A stretch of 64,000 nt of DNA from Lophium mytilinum (lineage: Eukaryota; Ascomycota; Dothideomycetes; Mytilinidiales; Mytilinidiaceae). The stretch is taken from positions 627,609 to 691,608 of the forward strand of contig MU004199.1 in NCBI GenBank assembly GCA_010093605.1, read 5' to 3'. Below, in pieces: positions 35,996 to 47,745 of this stretch. The stretch's first letter is position 1; each line of letters begins with the position of its first letter. The notes beneath the pieces are model-generated. The model was not told the origin of the DNA. It saw only the letters and a list, made by a program, of their open reading frames with translations, and did not search any database. The translations under genes and the position numbers were made by a program.

Positions 35996-36453
35996 CTAGT
36001 GTGCCGCTTTCTTCTCTTCCGCTTCTGCCGATTTCAGGAAGTCCCTGTAGCGAAACCATATTAGCCAGTGTTTCTCTCGATCGCCGCGGGATTGCGATTG
36101 CAGCTCCATAAAAGCTCTGAATGTGAGACTAGACGTATGGAAGCCGATAGCACATACTGTATAAACTTTTCCTCGTCCTTGCTGCCAGCCGAGATAGGCG
36201 GGCCCTGTGCAGCCGACTTCTTCGAGCCGCCCATTGCGGCCCACGAGCCTACGAAAACCGTGCCCAGGGTCGCCATTGCGAGCTATACATCACATCAATC
36301 AGCATTCGTCCATTGTGGCAAGCAGGGTTTGCGCTCCGAAGTCGCGATGAAGGTAGTAAAAGAGCTCTCCTTCGGGCGGTCGGGACGGGTTCGGGCGGCG
36401 CTTACGACGTGCGATCCGACCTGGCGGCCAGCGATTTGATACATGACGACCAT
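35996..36453 (-). CDS. ATP19: F1Fo-ATP synthase subunit k
   Basis: Small inner-mitochondrial-membrane subunit associated with ATP synthase dimers. Three exons: 36453-36406, 36282-36158 and 36044-35996; 73 aa, close to the yeast Atp19 length. It begins MVVMYQIAGRQVGSHV, the fungal signature. A membrane segment follows (LAMATLGTVFVGSWAAM), then GGSKK and the soluble end GSKDEEKFIQDFLKSAEAEE. Each exon carries a recognisable piece and all phases match. The protein is easy to miss because no exon exceeds 125 nt. It shares a 305-bp divergent promoter with the MTP18 gene, another inner-membrane protein. Confidence 0.92.
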
Positions 36454-36758
36454 GATTGCGGTTGTGAGGGGTTGGAGGTGCGGGAGAGTTGTGTGGTGGC
36501 GGGCAATTGGGGGTTGATGGAGAGCTCTGGCCGGGTGTTGTTGGAGTTGCGGTTGCTGTGAAGAATTGGATGATGCAGCAAGGGAAGTGCCGCTCGAGCT
36601 GTGACGTCCCGTCTATGCTTCCCGAGGTCGCGGTGCTTTGCGCATTCGACACTTTACAACCTCCACGAAAGCTTTTCGGATTGTTTCATTTGTGAGGAGG
36701 GCACTTGACTTGGCGTTAAAGAGATATCTGAGGGTTTAGACACACGGTTACAGGAATC
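36454..36758. promoter_or_regulatory. Divergent promoter of two mitochondrial genes
   Basis: 305 bp between the ATP19 and MTP18 start codons. Both products act in the inner mitochondrial membrane, so co-regulation is plausible but not shown. Confidence 0.55.
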
Positions 36759-37827
36759 ATGGCGAAGAAGGATAACGACACGGAGGATATCCCACATGAG
36801 CGGGCGGGCGCGCGGCCGGACTACTCGGTGCAGCCTGCGAGGAAGAGACTGCCCAAGGGATTGCAGGAGACACTGGATGACGATGAAAAGCTATGGGAGA
36901 CGGTTTATGAGGGATCGTGAGTTACTATTATATCTTCCTATTCATTCCGAGCCGAGCACTCCTCCAAAGAAACAAGATTCTTAAACTCCTATCGATGTCT
37001 CTAGATCTCTTTGAAACACACATGATCTAACACCCCCATCCTAGGTCCGGCGATACCACCGACAGCGACATCCGCTATGCTGCCTATGCCTCTCGCGTGC
37101 GCACCATCCTTCGCGCCGGCCAACGCTACATCGCCTACACCTCGGACATCGGCGAGTCCTTCCGCCCGGTTGCCCACCCATATCTTATAAAAGGCGCCTA
37201 CGCTGTCTCCTGGCTCTACCTCGCGGGTGACGTTAGTCACGAAGGCTACAAAGCATATATACGGAACCAGCGGGTGCTGCACCCAGAACTGCACACTGCA
37301 GAAAAAGAGAGCTCAGGCAACTCGATCGTGGAGGGCGTGAAGAACCTCTTGCCAGCTGCAGTTGGAGGCTCCGCTGTAACGAGTACGCATGTCGTTCCCG
37401 GGATCGTGCCAGCGATCGAGGATTATCGGTCTGTGATGGCACAACGAGCGATCTTCCAGGGTTTGGCGAGTATGGGATTGCCGGCGTTCACGATCCATAG
37501 CATCGTGAAGTACTCGGGAAAGGCGATGAAGGATATCAAGAACGCGAGAATTAGGACGTATGGACCGATTGGGGTGAGTGTCTCTTGAGTTCGGGACGAG
37601 TATCGTTTTGCGGGATGCTGATTTCTTCGTAGCTTGGGCTAGCGGCTGTGCCGTTCCTACCTTACGTATTCGACGAGCCGGTCGAGAAGGCGGTCGAGTG
37701 GGTGTTCCACAAGGGCTTCGAAGCGGTTGGCGGCCCGGAAGCTGTGGCGGGTCGGCCGGTGACAGGACTGAAAGAGCTACGGCATGCGGAGTCGAAAGCT
37801 GGCGCTGCGAAAGAGAAAGAGCTTTGA
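36759..37827 (+). CDS. Mitochondrial fission process protein 1 (MTP18/MTFP1-like)
   Basis: Three exons: 36759-36916, 37045-37573 and 37633-37827; 293 aa. Family features are RYAAYASRVRTILRAGQRYI near the start of the domain, the YTSDIGESFRPVAHPYLIKG block, SWLYLAGDVSHEGYKAY, then a second half with HVVPGIVPAIEDYRSVMAQR and the final membrane segment LGLAAVPFLPYVFDEPVE. MTP18 proteins sit in the inner mitochondrial membrane and promote fission in animals; the fungal role is inferred. The acidic N-terminus (MAKKDNDTED) is not a classical presequence. Divergent from ATP19. Confidence 0.92.
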
Positions 37828-39367
37828 GCACTGGGCTGTGGTGAGTGAAGATGAGGCTCTAACAAGGAAGTGTTCCAACTGTATTAACTGAAATATGGAG
37901 TGATGATGGGGTGTTGAGGCGTAGATTCTACTCGAAACGTGTATATATGATGAATCACAACCTTCCTACTAAACAACTTCACTTAATGCTGCTGATTGGT
38001 ATGGTTTTTGTGTTGTGAAGGATGATGATTAAGGGGACGGAAGGGGAAAGTGGAGCTGTATGAGAAGGACGATTTAGGGAAGGGGAGTAGAGTGCTGGCA
38101 GTAGTAAAGAGCTAGTATCGAGTATCAATCCATATTAGATGAGAGTAGTAAAACGATGTACAATAAAGGTAGAGTACGAGGCCATGTATTCGAGCAGACC
38201 TACATAAGACTACTCTGTCTTCGCTCTTGCTCTGCGGACCCTACTGTGAGAAGTGCCTCAGGTAGTGTACCTCTCATCAGTCAGATGGTAGTGTGATATT
38301 CACTGCGTTGATCTTTGCGTTAGATTTGGAGTTTCCGAAGCCTACTAGGGTGCCCCAAGCAGTCGCAAGAAGCGCCAAAACTTATGCCATGGTACTGCAG
38401 ATTGTGGAGGAAAGAAACGAAAAACTTTTCTACGAGATAACGAGCTTGTATGCACTTCAAATAACGAACATGTGTGGAACTACGAAGCCGAAGCCGAAGC
38501 CGAAGCTAAAGACCTCAAGAGAGAGAATAGAAATGCTACATGCAAGCAAAGAGTATAGCGTAGATTTGCCAATACTGCACCCCTGCTCCTAAGACAGGGT
38601 CATACTGTAACGTAGACAAGGGCGGACGGGTCTGCTTACTCTTTGCAACTGTAGACCTTACCTTTGTGCCCGTATCCCACGACTCCTAGCTATGTAACAT
38701 CATCGTACGATTCTGGCTTCTGGGTTGGAGCGTCGAGGGTACCTGATATTTATATTCACGTGATCTCGACTTAACCGTCACCTCTGCCTTGCGCAGCGCT
38801 CGCACAGTTTCTTTTTTTATTCCTCGAATCCCAAGCCGTACTAGGATGGGTTCGGCTTTTGTTTCTCGAGATTCAGATTTATAGATTCATGGCCAAAAGC
38901 TATAAGTGAAGCGAGGAGTGAATGTATGCGTATGAAGACATTGGCTTGCCGACATTCAGAGTATTGGTCCTATTTGCATCGAACTTGGACTAGAAGTAGG
39001 CGATTCAAGGGGTCTAGTAGGCGACTGATGAGATTTGCGGGTATAGTGTATATGTGAGACGTTGGTCAATAGGTGACGGGGAGTTAAAAAAAGTTCGATG
39101 GACTCCTTACCTCCAAGATTAGACACATTCAGTCTAGAGGACCTCCCCTAGAGTGTTAAAACTGCAACTCGGTTGTAAAATCAGCACTCGTAATTCTACA
39201 TTACAGTCAAGATCCGAGAACGCGAGCGGTTCTCTCCATAAGTTCGTCAAATATGCACAAATCCCAACGCCCCCACCAAACCCGCTGAATATGACCACAA
39301 AAGAATCCCTAAAACCGTTTTCCTTTCCCTCTATCCTTCCGATTCTCTGATAGCGCATCCCATTCTC
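37828..39367. other. Intergenic region with a MITE remnant
   Basis: About 1.5 kb. Opposed motifs CTACTGTGAGAAGTGCCTCA (38241) and GGTGCCCCAAGCAGTCGC (38350) mark a degraded MITE. A short (CCGAAG) repeat lies near 38490. CACGTG occurs near 38759. No gene is supported. Confidence 0.55.
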
Positions 39368-40842
39368 TCAGCTCGGCAGTTCCTGCGGGGACTGCAACGC
39401 CGCCTGCTGATGCGCATACTTCACCGGTCTGTCACCAGTGGCCGTCATCTCCTGTGCTGAATCCGCGTGCAGCTCGCCTGGAGGGGCGGGCGCATACGAG
39501 TATCCGTATCCCGGTGCGCCTTTATATCCAGTGGCAGTAGTCCCGCTTACAGGGCGCGCCTTTCGTCGTCGCCACCAGAAGATGCCGCCTGCGATAAGAC
39601 CTATCGCAACGACGCCGCCGATGACAGGCCCAGCGATCCAGGCTTTCGAGCTAGCCTTCGAGCTAGAAGTAGGTACAGTGGTGTTGGTAGGGTTGGAGGT
39701 CGGGAGCGGAGTGCCTGAGAGCAGTGCGAAGGTGGTATTTGCGTTACTGGAGATCACGCTTGTTGTATTTTGGAGATAGCAGTTCTGGAATCCGGCGGCC
39801 ATTGTGCTGTCAAAGACTACGCCAACGCAGTCCTTATCGCTTTTTGCACAGGCATCAACGCAGGCGGTGATGTTCGCACGGTGAATGGACGTGATGTTCG
39901 TCCCCGTATTCAACTGCGCGCAGTTGATACTGAATGTCTTCCCTTGGGTGTCGTAGGACTTATCAGCCGGACAGGTGGTGTTGACGGGCTCGATACTTGT
40001 CAGGGCAGCAGAGTGGAGAACACCAATCAGCATGTTGGCAGTGGCTGGCTGGAGGTTATTCCATCCCGTCTTTGGCCAGCAGTTCGCGAAACCGATCGTT
40101 TGAGAAGGATTCCAGGAGACACCCTGACAGAGGGGGTGGGAATCGGCGCAGATTTCCATGCATTCTTGGAGAGAGTCGGCGTGCCAGAAACCCTCATATG
40201 GACCCTGGTAGCAGCCCGAAACGTCATACTCGTCGAAACATGCGTCAAAGCCACCTATGACTTGATCGCAGTGGATTGTGAAGTTCTCTACGTTCCGCAC
40301 CGTCTGGATTGAGAGGTTGTCGAATGGGCAGTCTGTATTGACGCTTTTAAGTTCGGCGTGGGGAACGAGCGCTGAATGCGTGCCGGCTTCGGGGTATAGG
40401 CCCTGCGTGGAGGTGGAGGAGTTGCGCAGCCAGCATGAGTTTCCCGTGTTCCATACTACGCCGAAGCAGCCCTCGCCGGTGGGGCCCCAGTACCGCGAGC
40501 AGAGTTCCATACATATCTCCATCGTATCCGTTTGGACGGGGCCCTGGGCATCATTCCATGGGTTGTTTTCTAGATATCTCGTCTTAGTATGCTAGCCTTG
40601 GGGTGGCAATAATTCATCACTCACGGTTGCAGTACATCGTGAAGTTAAGTCCATTGTGACTCTCATAGCTGTTCGGACAAGGTGAATCGCGGGCCTGTAA
40701 GTCTAAAGAATCAATAGGATCTATGAAGGTTAACCATTAAGCATCAGCGCCGGATACGAGACGACCGCTTACCTGCTTTCGCGCCTCGTGAGAGTGCAGC
40801 TAAAGCCACCACGCTCGGACCCAACACAAGATCGAAGCGCAT
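39368..40842 (-). CDS. Type I membrane protein with repeated PAN/apple-like cysteine domains
   Basis: Four exons would be possible; I read three: 40842-40773, 40702-40625 and 40569-39368, giving 449 aa. The start MRFDLVLGPSVVALAALSRG is a signal peptide. Three or four cysteine-rich segments follow with a shared pattern, for example TMEICMELCSRYW to GCFGVVWN, SLQECMEICADSHPLCQGVS, and ITACVDACAKSDKDCVGVVF, each ending in an NCW or NCY motif. A Ser/Thr-rich stalk leads to one membrane span (WIAGPVIGGVVAIGLIAGGI) with a basic stop, WWRRRKAR, then an about 65-residue cytoplasmic tail. Many N-glycosylation sites are present. The layout suggests a cell-surface sensor or adhesin; the ligand is unknown. 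Confidence 0.85.
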
Positions 40843-42483
40843 TGTGCCTGTAAAACCTCGATGATCGTGTTCCTGAGGATCTTGACGGTCTAGAGCACTA
40901 GAGGAATAGAGAAGAGGGAAGAGAAAGGAAGTAGAATCAAGGGTAACCAAGTAGAATAGTGGGTGTGTTTTTGGCCTTCGTCTCCGCTGTCACACAACGC
41001 TGCCTTGGAATAGACGGCCTCAAGGTTCCCATCGTTACGCTTTAGTGGACCGGTCGCTGTTATTAGGAGCGCACAGCCTGTCGATCAAGTGGGCAGACTA
41101 TGTAGGTAGGAAGCCTCAGCGTAATCTTACCCACGCCGTCATGCTCATATTGGTGGGAAATACATGCACGATCTCCAGGTGAGCCTAGCTCATGGCGCTG
41201 TGCAGCTCTAGAGACCCAAGGAGTGGTGATAGGCATAGCGGGTGCGGGCTCCGCCCCCAACCTAAAAGTAAGCGGATGAGCCACTACAGTGTCGCCTCCC
41301 ATGAGCCTCAGCCCTGCCGAGATGATGCAGAAATGTGTTTCGAGTTGTTAGCACTTGGTTCCTGACCGGGGGACGCTTGTTGGGAGATCTGCGTGTATGT
41401 CTGTGTGGCAAGATCTTACGGCTGCAATAGGTGAGAGATCTTGGTGTTGAGAGTTTAGAAATGCAAAACCTCCCCAAGAACCAATCAAACTAGCGAAAGC
41501 TGACTACTAAGCCACTTCGACGCTTAAAGCAGCCTACAGGCAGATAGGCGCAAGGCTAATGCTACCTCATGACGGCGTGGAGATACTGCGTTTAGTCCTA
41601 CTTCTTCTTTCTGTGCTATCCTTCCTGGAGGTCTGCCGCGTCTTTTAATGCTACTCGTTTTATTGATTCATTCTACCGACGCTTTGCAAACATGGCATTC
41701 GATTCATCAGGACTAAAGCCCTCAGAGTTGATGACAAATGCACGAGGCGCTTCATATCGGAGAAGACGGGAATTTTAGCGCGCTGGGGGCCTTATAACGC
41801 CATTCGACATGGTCCAGCCCCAGGACTACCCAGGACTAACAGTAGATGTTCACTGTCACGTGACCTTCAACGTTCTCCTTCCTACCTTTGTATTCTACCC
41901 CTACTTTCCACCCTTCAATCCTCCCCAAAAGCCAACCCATCCCCATGCGTTCAGGCTTCAGCATAGCTACGAAAAGCAAACCCACGGCGCAGAGGCGGTC
42001 TCTAGGCGTTGTAAAATCCATGAAGCTGTAATGTTATGTTAGGTGAGAAGTGTGCCTCATCTACACTTACTGTATGTACAGCAGCTAGCTGCGGTGCCCG
42101 TCACATGAAACGAAAACCCATGCTGGCCCGTTGAGATTATGGGCTGCGCAACAGAAAATTTCCATGCTTCATAGAATATTTGGATCCCCAGGCTGGAATG
42201 GAACTATCAATCAGGATGAAAAGTCCATCTCGTAAAGCTGAACGGCATTCGTTTACTCCATTTAGAATTATGGGAATGGTGGATGTCGCACATGCACACG
42301 ACCGACGCCGCTGGCTCTGATACAGTGCACATAAAGTACGAGGTGTTTTGTCAAAAGCAGTATATTTCCCACTGAATCGACTCTTGCTTTCTATTTGAAG
42401 TTTGGAATGCCTGTTAGGGGACTTCTTAGCAGCCGCAAGGGGTGCTTGAGCTCAAGTTTTGGTACTGTATCATTCCAACCACT
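40843..42483. other. Intergenic region
   Basis: About 1.6 kb, ORFs below 80 aa only. A GTCACGTGAC palindrome lies near 41850, and a possible MITE scrap (GCAGCCGCAAGGGGTGCTTG) near 42431. No gene is supported. Confidence 0.5.
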
Positions 42484-44672
42484 CTAGTACGCAAACCGAA
42501 AGTTAAGCCTGAAGCATACTGCGTAAGCGCAAACTCTTTACACAACGCATGAGGAGGTGGAGGAGGTTTGCATACCGCTTATTCCCGCGATCTTTAGTAG
42601 TAGCTAGATACTCCCTCTTCTCGTCCAATGACATCCCGCCCCAGATCTTTGCACGTCGTCTGTCTCATTGTTAGTAGTCTGCTAGGAAATTTCCTTTTGA
42701 TAAATCATCTATACCTGTTAACGCTGATATAGAAGACCCTCGCCCCGATAAAGAACGCAAAGTTGCATATGCAAACCGCGATCAAGACCTTATTCCCTTT
42801 CCGATACATCGGCCGATCCTCGTCACGGTAGATCTGCACTTGTTCAGCAATTGCCTATCAAAAGCAGCCCTTGATCTTACATTCTGCCCAATAATCGCGC
42901 TCGCCTGCACAAACATGTTATACAACGCACTCGCCACCGTCCGCGTCCTCACCGTCCCCGCATTCCGACTCACAATGGCCACCAAAATCGCATGCACGTA
43001 GGGGTGACCCACCAACAGAACCGTCAACGTATACTTGACCCACTGATTCGCATCCCCCGGCAGCCACTCCAAGATCACAAGCAGCGGCAGCGCCCAGATC
43101 TGGCTCACCAGCCCAACCAAGAACCGCTGGTTCCACCGCTCCGCAACCTGCGTCCAGAACAGCAGTTGCGCGATGAACAGCAGATACGCGGGTATAGTCA
43201 GCAGATTCGTCTCAAACGTGGAGAAGCCGATCTCGCGCAGTTGCAGCGTCAGATACGCCGTCAGCGGGTTCGTGGGGATCTGGAAGGACACGGCGAGCAG
43301 GTAGATGGGGAGCATGTGCCAGTCGGTCAGGCAGTCCTTGACCATGCTGAGCGTGAGGGCTTGGCGGTTGTGCATGCCGCCTTTGCTGGGGTCGTCGCGG
43401 AGAATGCGGTTCACCATGATCTTTTCTTCGTGCGCGCTGAACCAGCTTTTCCCGCGGAAGCGGCTGGCGGTCTGTGTTGGGCTAGGAGGGAGGTAGAAGA
43501 AGGAAAGCACGCCTATGGCGCCGGTGAGGAGGCCTTCGAGGCCGAAGAGCCAGCGCCAGCCGGCTATGCCGTGTACGCCGCGGAGGTGGAGGAGGCCGTA
43601 TGCGAAGAAGGCGGAGGTGATGTTCGTTAACTGTGACGACACCCAGAAATAGGAGAGCCGCGTGGGGAGTTCAGCGCCGGTGTAAAAGTAAGAGAGATAC
43701 AAGATGTTATCTGGGATAAAGCCGCCTTCGATAACTCCAATGAGAGCGCGGCATAGGTAGAATGATTTCCGGCCCTGTAGGAAGGCTTGCATGCTTGCGA
43801 TGAGGCTCCAGACAACCATTTGAATCGGTATCCAGCGATCAGGGCCGATCCATTTAGAGATTAGTTGCGAGGGCAGCTCGGCGAGCAGGAAGGAGGTGTA
43901 GAAGATTGCTTGCCCGTAGTTGTAGTCGTTCGTAGTAAGCCCAAGATCAGGCAGCATGTTGTCGGAGAGGGCTTGTTGGATGTTGCCGCGGTCAAGTTGG
44001 AGGGCAAAAAACATCAGGCAGACCCAAGTACAGATCCATTTGTCGATCTGGGGGGTATGTCAGTGGAGTTGGAGGAAGATCGCGGCAGAAAGAAAAGAAA
44101 GATAGGAGGATATCAGAGGAAGAACAGTTTGAATTCGACTTCCTGACGCTGCCGGAGGTGACTTAGGTCAGGAGTAGATCTCAGGAACAACATAATTTCT
44201 TTGGAGGTTGGTTCCAGACAGCAAGAAATCAAGCAAAGTGTTTAGTCGCATTTTGCTGTTAGGTATTCCTCGGGCCAGGTCTTGGAGGTTGGAAGCAATG
44301 TGAAGTTCGCGAAGGCTGATATGAAGCGTCTATTACAGAATCGAAGACGGGATGCTACATTTTTGAAAAAGTACTCCTTACCTTTCTCACTACTTTATGC
44401 TCGTCACTTATGTTCCACCGATACTTAGGGTCATACCTATGCGCGCCTTCGTACCCCTCAACGGGCTCGTAAAACGTCTCTAGGCCATCGGTATCGAAAG
44501 TGTTGCCATCCCCATCGCCTTGCAGCGCATCGTCCTCTTCAAACTCATCCACATCTGCCTTGGGCAGGATCGGTGAGTTGCTACTTGTTGAAAGCCTAGA
44601 TGTTGAGCCGCTGTCCAGATCTTCGTCTTCTAGCGCTTGATACTCATGCCGTTTTGCTATGCGGTGGGACAT
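42484..44672 (-). CDS. MFS transporter, Dal5-like anion:cation symporter family
   Basis: Plasma-membrane permease of the allantoate/nicotinate/vitamin type. Five exons: 44672-44382, 44047-42881, 42833-42715, 42659-42576 and 42508-42484; 561 aa. A hydrophilic, acidic N-terminus of about 95 residues precedes twelve expected spans. Family motifs are ALQLDRGNIQQALSDNMLPD, the LPSQLISKWIGPDRWIP loop, CRALIGVIEGGFIPDNILYL and GWRWLFGLEGLLT. The C-terminal exons restore the usual ending: IYRDEDRPMYRKGNK, then EKREYLATTKD, then NFRFAY. The last exon is just 25 nt and was placed because it completes the conserved tail. The substrate cannot be read from sequence. Confidence 0.9.
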
Positions 44673-44965
44673 GCTGAAAAGGATCAGACTTCACGGCTAG
44701 ATGAATTAGGAGACGATCTCAATTTATAGCTGAGATGATAGTAAGAACTCCATACCCTAGAAATCTTTGTCCATTGAGGGTGGTGAGAGTGGGGAAGAAA
44801 TGCGATTATTGCAGCCATGAAACGCTAGGAACGCACGACACAATCATAAGCTTAGCATAGAAAGCGCCCAAAGAGCGACTGTATATATTGATCAAAAAGC
44901 CTGAGGTTGAGAATGACTTGAGTCGCGATATTAAGGTTGCAGGCGTTGCGTGCGGTTATGGTGTT
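44673..44965. promoter_or_regulatory. Upstream region of the MFS gene
   Basis: About 290 bp containing the MFS promoter and the 3' flank of the next minus-strand gene. Confidence 0.45.
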
Positions 44966-45865
44966 TCAGATTCGTGTCATGTCGCCATTATCGTGGCTAT
45001 CACGCGAAGTCCGGAACAAAGTAGATAAGGACGAAGCGGGTACTTGGTTGATCACGCTTCGTGAGTTGTGGAGCAGCTCAGCATCACGCGGAGAATCCTT
45101 TCGGTCAGATATGTAGGTGTTGGGGAGTAGCGAGCGGAGTTTCTCGAAGTCGATAGCAGACTTGTGGTCTCCCTGACTGAATCAGGGGTAGCCAATCAGA
45201 GGCTAGCTTATAGCTGATGATCTAACCAATATAGCGAATTCCAGTTCCACGTTCTCGTTTCTCTACATATCATGATGTTACTGTCATCAAGCAAGCTGTC
45301 TATGCGCTCAACGAAAAGTCGAGACGACCAACTCCGTTGGCGCCGCAGAACCAAACAACGTCGTCATCCATGTTCAGAGACATGAACATGATATTTGCAT
45401 CCCTATAATTAGCGAGGCCGTTCATTACCTTAAAACCATCTCAAAGGATCTTACTTACGATATGTCGAAGATGATATTATGAGGTATGAAGAGAAAATCC
45501 GCAGGACTGCCTTTGAGTCTCTGACCGCCCTCGTAAGATGACGCCTACCGTGGCGGGATTCACCCGATGCTATACATGACCGCGCGAGATACTCGAGTAT
45601 GAGGACACAGAGCCTGTCTTTGATGGACACCAAATTGAACTATCGTATAAAGGAAGACCATGTAGTCAACCACCCTAGAGCCGTATGTGTGTACCATACT
45701 GATTGAAAAGGAACAACTGGGGAGCGGTGCAATTTGTATCACTGGTAGAGATAGGAGAAGTGTTGATGACCTCCTAGTGTTCAGAGGGAATGAAATCAAG
45801 CTTGCTAAAGAGATACCATCCAAGCTTAGAGGTTCGAGGGACTTGAGATTTGAAGTGCAGTTCAC
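44966..45865 (-). CDS. Unrecognised gene, 3' exons supported, 5' end uncertain
   Basis: The last exon, 45172-44966, is open for 68 codons, begins GDHKSAIDFEKLRSLLPNTY and contains SPRDAELLHNSRSVINQV. Its third-codon positions favour C and T strongly, so it looks truly coding. An exon starting at 45404 gives DANIMFMSLNMDDDVVWFCG and probably joins the last exon by an intron whose donor I cannot fix. Upstream, GGQRLKGSPADFLFIPHNII, ending in a GTAAGT donor near 45453, fits as the preceding exon. A 101-codon ORF starting at 45865 may be the first exon, joined by a 48-nt intron near 45550, but its composition is less convincing. No domain was recognised. Treat 45560-45865 as provisional. Confidence 0.45.
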
Positions 45866-46179
45866 ATAAACAAGCCGCCAGAAGCACTCTCCAGTAAACT
45901 CTGATAGGTATCATTCAAAGGACAGCTGTCAATCTAGCCAGTGTCTAGGCGTGTCGGTACATGCATGTCGGCAAACTGGTATCCTGGAGAGGAAGTTAGC
46001 CGAAGGATGAATGTTGCAGGTGAGACTCGATGAGGTCAAAGAGCTTGGCTGAGGGTCCGAGCGAGTGCGACCTGCAGGAGCACATGTTGAAAGCTCACCA
46101 AACACCAACAGACCACCACGACGCCATCGCCAACATCCACCTCAACTCTTACTTTCATACGCCGTAAACAAATAACAAG
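45866..46179. promoter_or_regulatory. Upstream region of the BAR-protein gene
   Basis: 314 bp. No separate gene seen. Confidence 0.45.
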
Positions 46180-47745
46180 ATGGACAAGGTGCAGGCTTTC
46201 GGGAAGAACTTCTCGTACGTACCCCCGCGCTCCAGTCCGTCCCTCGAACTGCTGTCTCTGGGCCTCGAAATGCTGACAGGAATTGCTTTGCAGTGCTACT
46301 TTCACTCCCTTTGCGGCACGAACCCAGCAGTATGTCAAAGAACAGCTTGGACAGGCCGAGGACAAGGTGCGATAGCCTGACCGTCCACCACACCTTGTTC
46401 AGGAGCTTCGACAAGGGTGGTATTTACGGTCAGATCATTCGTTAACACCACATACACAGACTCAACTCCCACCGGACTATATCGAGCTCGAGAAGCGAGT
46501 CGATGCCCTCAAGAAGGTCCACACTACGCTGCTCCAAGTGACGTTCGTGCAACCCAGTCTGCGTCTCGGTTCCCCGCTTACAGAACGACCCCAGATCCCA
46601 ATACACCAACGAAGCATATGACTACCCAAACAACCTCCGCGAATCCTTCAACGATCTTGGACGCACCGTCTCCGAGAAAGTATCCCTTCTCTCCGCCGCG
46701 ACCTCCCCGGCAGAGGCCCAAGCCGCGTTGACCGCGCCTCCCGCCGCAAAGCCGCAGCCCAAGACCTTCAGTCACGCCCTTGCGCGGGCTTCTCTCAATG
46801 GATCGCATATCCTGTCAGCCGACCACTCGGGTGCCGGCGAGGACCCTCTATCTACGGCCCTAGAGAAATTCGCCATTGCGAGCGAGAAGGTCGGCGAGGC
46901 GCGTTTGGCCCAGGATGCTCAGATCCAGAGCAGGTTCTTGGCTGGCTGGAGCACAACGCTAAACACGAACTTGATGTTCGCCCAGCGGGCACGCAAGGCG
47001 GTTGAGAATTCGCGACTGAGTCTCGATGCGACCAAGGCCAAGGCGAAGAGCGGCCCCGCTTTCTCATTGCCCGGACAGCAGCCCAAGACTGGCTTGGAGG
47101 ACCATGAGATCAGCGAGGAGGCTAGGGCTCAAATTGAGCAGGCTGAGGACGAGTTCGTTGGCCAGACAGAAGAAGCAGTGGGCGTCATGAAGAATGTGAG
47201 TATACGCATGGCGTGGCAGAGCTCAACCTGGACACTACGCTGAAAGCTCCCATGATTATTTTTCTTCAACCTCATCCCCCTACCAAGGTAAATTTCTGAC
47301 TCAAATCATAGGTCCTCGACACGCCCGAACCTCTCCGCAACCTCGCGGACTTGATCGCCGCTCAGCTCGAATACCACAAGAAGGCCTACGAGATCCTCTC
47401 GGAATTGGCCCCGGTCGTCGACCAGTTGCAGGTCGAGCAGGAGGTGCGTCGACACGAGAACTCCGATTTCTAGATCTCCCCTGCGTTGCTGTTCTCGCAT
47501 GTTATATGTCCTTGCGCACTGAAGGACTGTCTATTTACTGTTCCGATCTCGGACACCCACCCATGTCTCATCTCGCTGCTCTTGCCCTGTACGCAATAAG
47601 GAGCACCATATGTCATTCATATTCACAAGCCGAACTTGACTATTTACACCCTTTACTGCTTCTGCCTGCCGTCGTTGTTCTCTCGATTTATTGCTGACTG
47701 AAACGTTTATAGGCTAGCTACCGCAAGAGCCGCGAGGGCGCTTAG
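46180..47745 (+). CDS. GVP36: BAR-domain protein, Gvp36-like
   Basis: Membrane-curvature protein of the Golgi and endocytic pathway in yeast. Six exons: 46180-46214, 46294-46366, 46460-46542, 46595-47195, 47312-47443 and 47713-47745; 318 aa. The N-terminus MDKVQAFGKNFS continues into TPFAARTQQYVKEQLGQAED, the lipid-binding start of the fold, then DYIELEKRVDALKKVHTTLL. The long fourth exon carries the helical BAR region (FLAGWSTTLNTNLMFAQRAR, EEARAQIEQAEDEFVGQTEE). The last 11 residues (ASYRKSREGA) come from a 33-nt exon after a 269-nt intron. Without it the protein would end VRRHENSDF at 47473. I prefer the longer form because fungal relatives end in YRKSR-like tails. Confidence 0.88.

Noticed and set aside
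7504-38645. GGGTCTGCTTACTCT present at about 7508 and 38628
   Set aside because: A shared 15-mer in two non-coding places, without longer flanking similarity; probably chance or a tiny repeat scrap.
45687-45869. Plus-strand ORF ending RGSRDLRFEVQFT
   Set aside because: Reads well but has no ATG start, and a stop ends the frame just upstream; the nearby minus-strand exons have better support. Kept as an open alternative.
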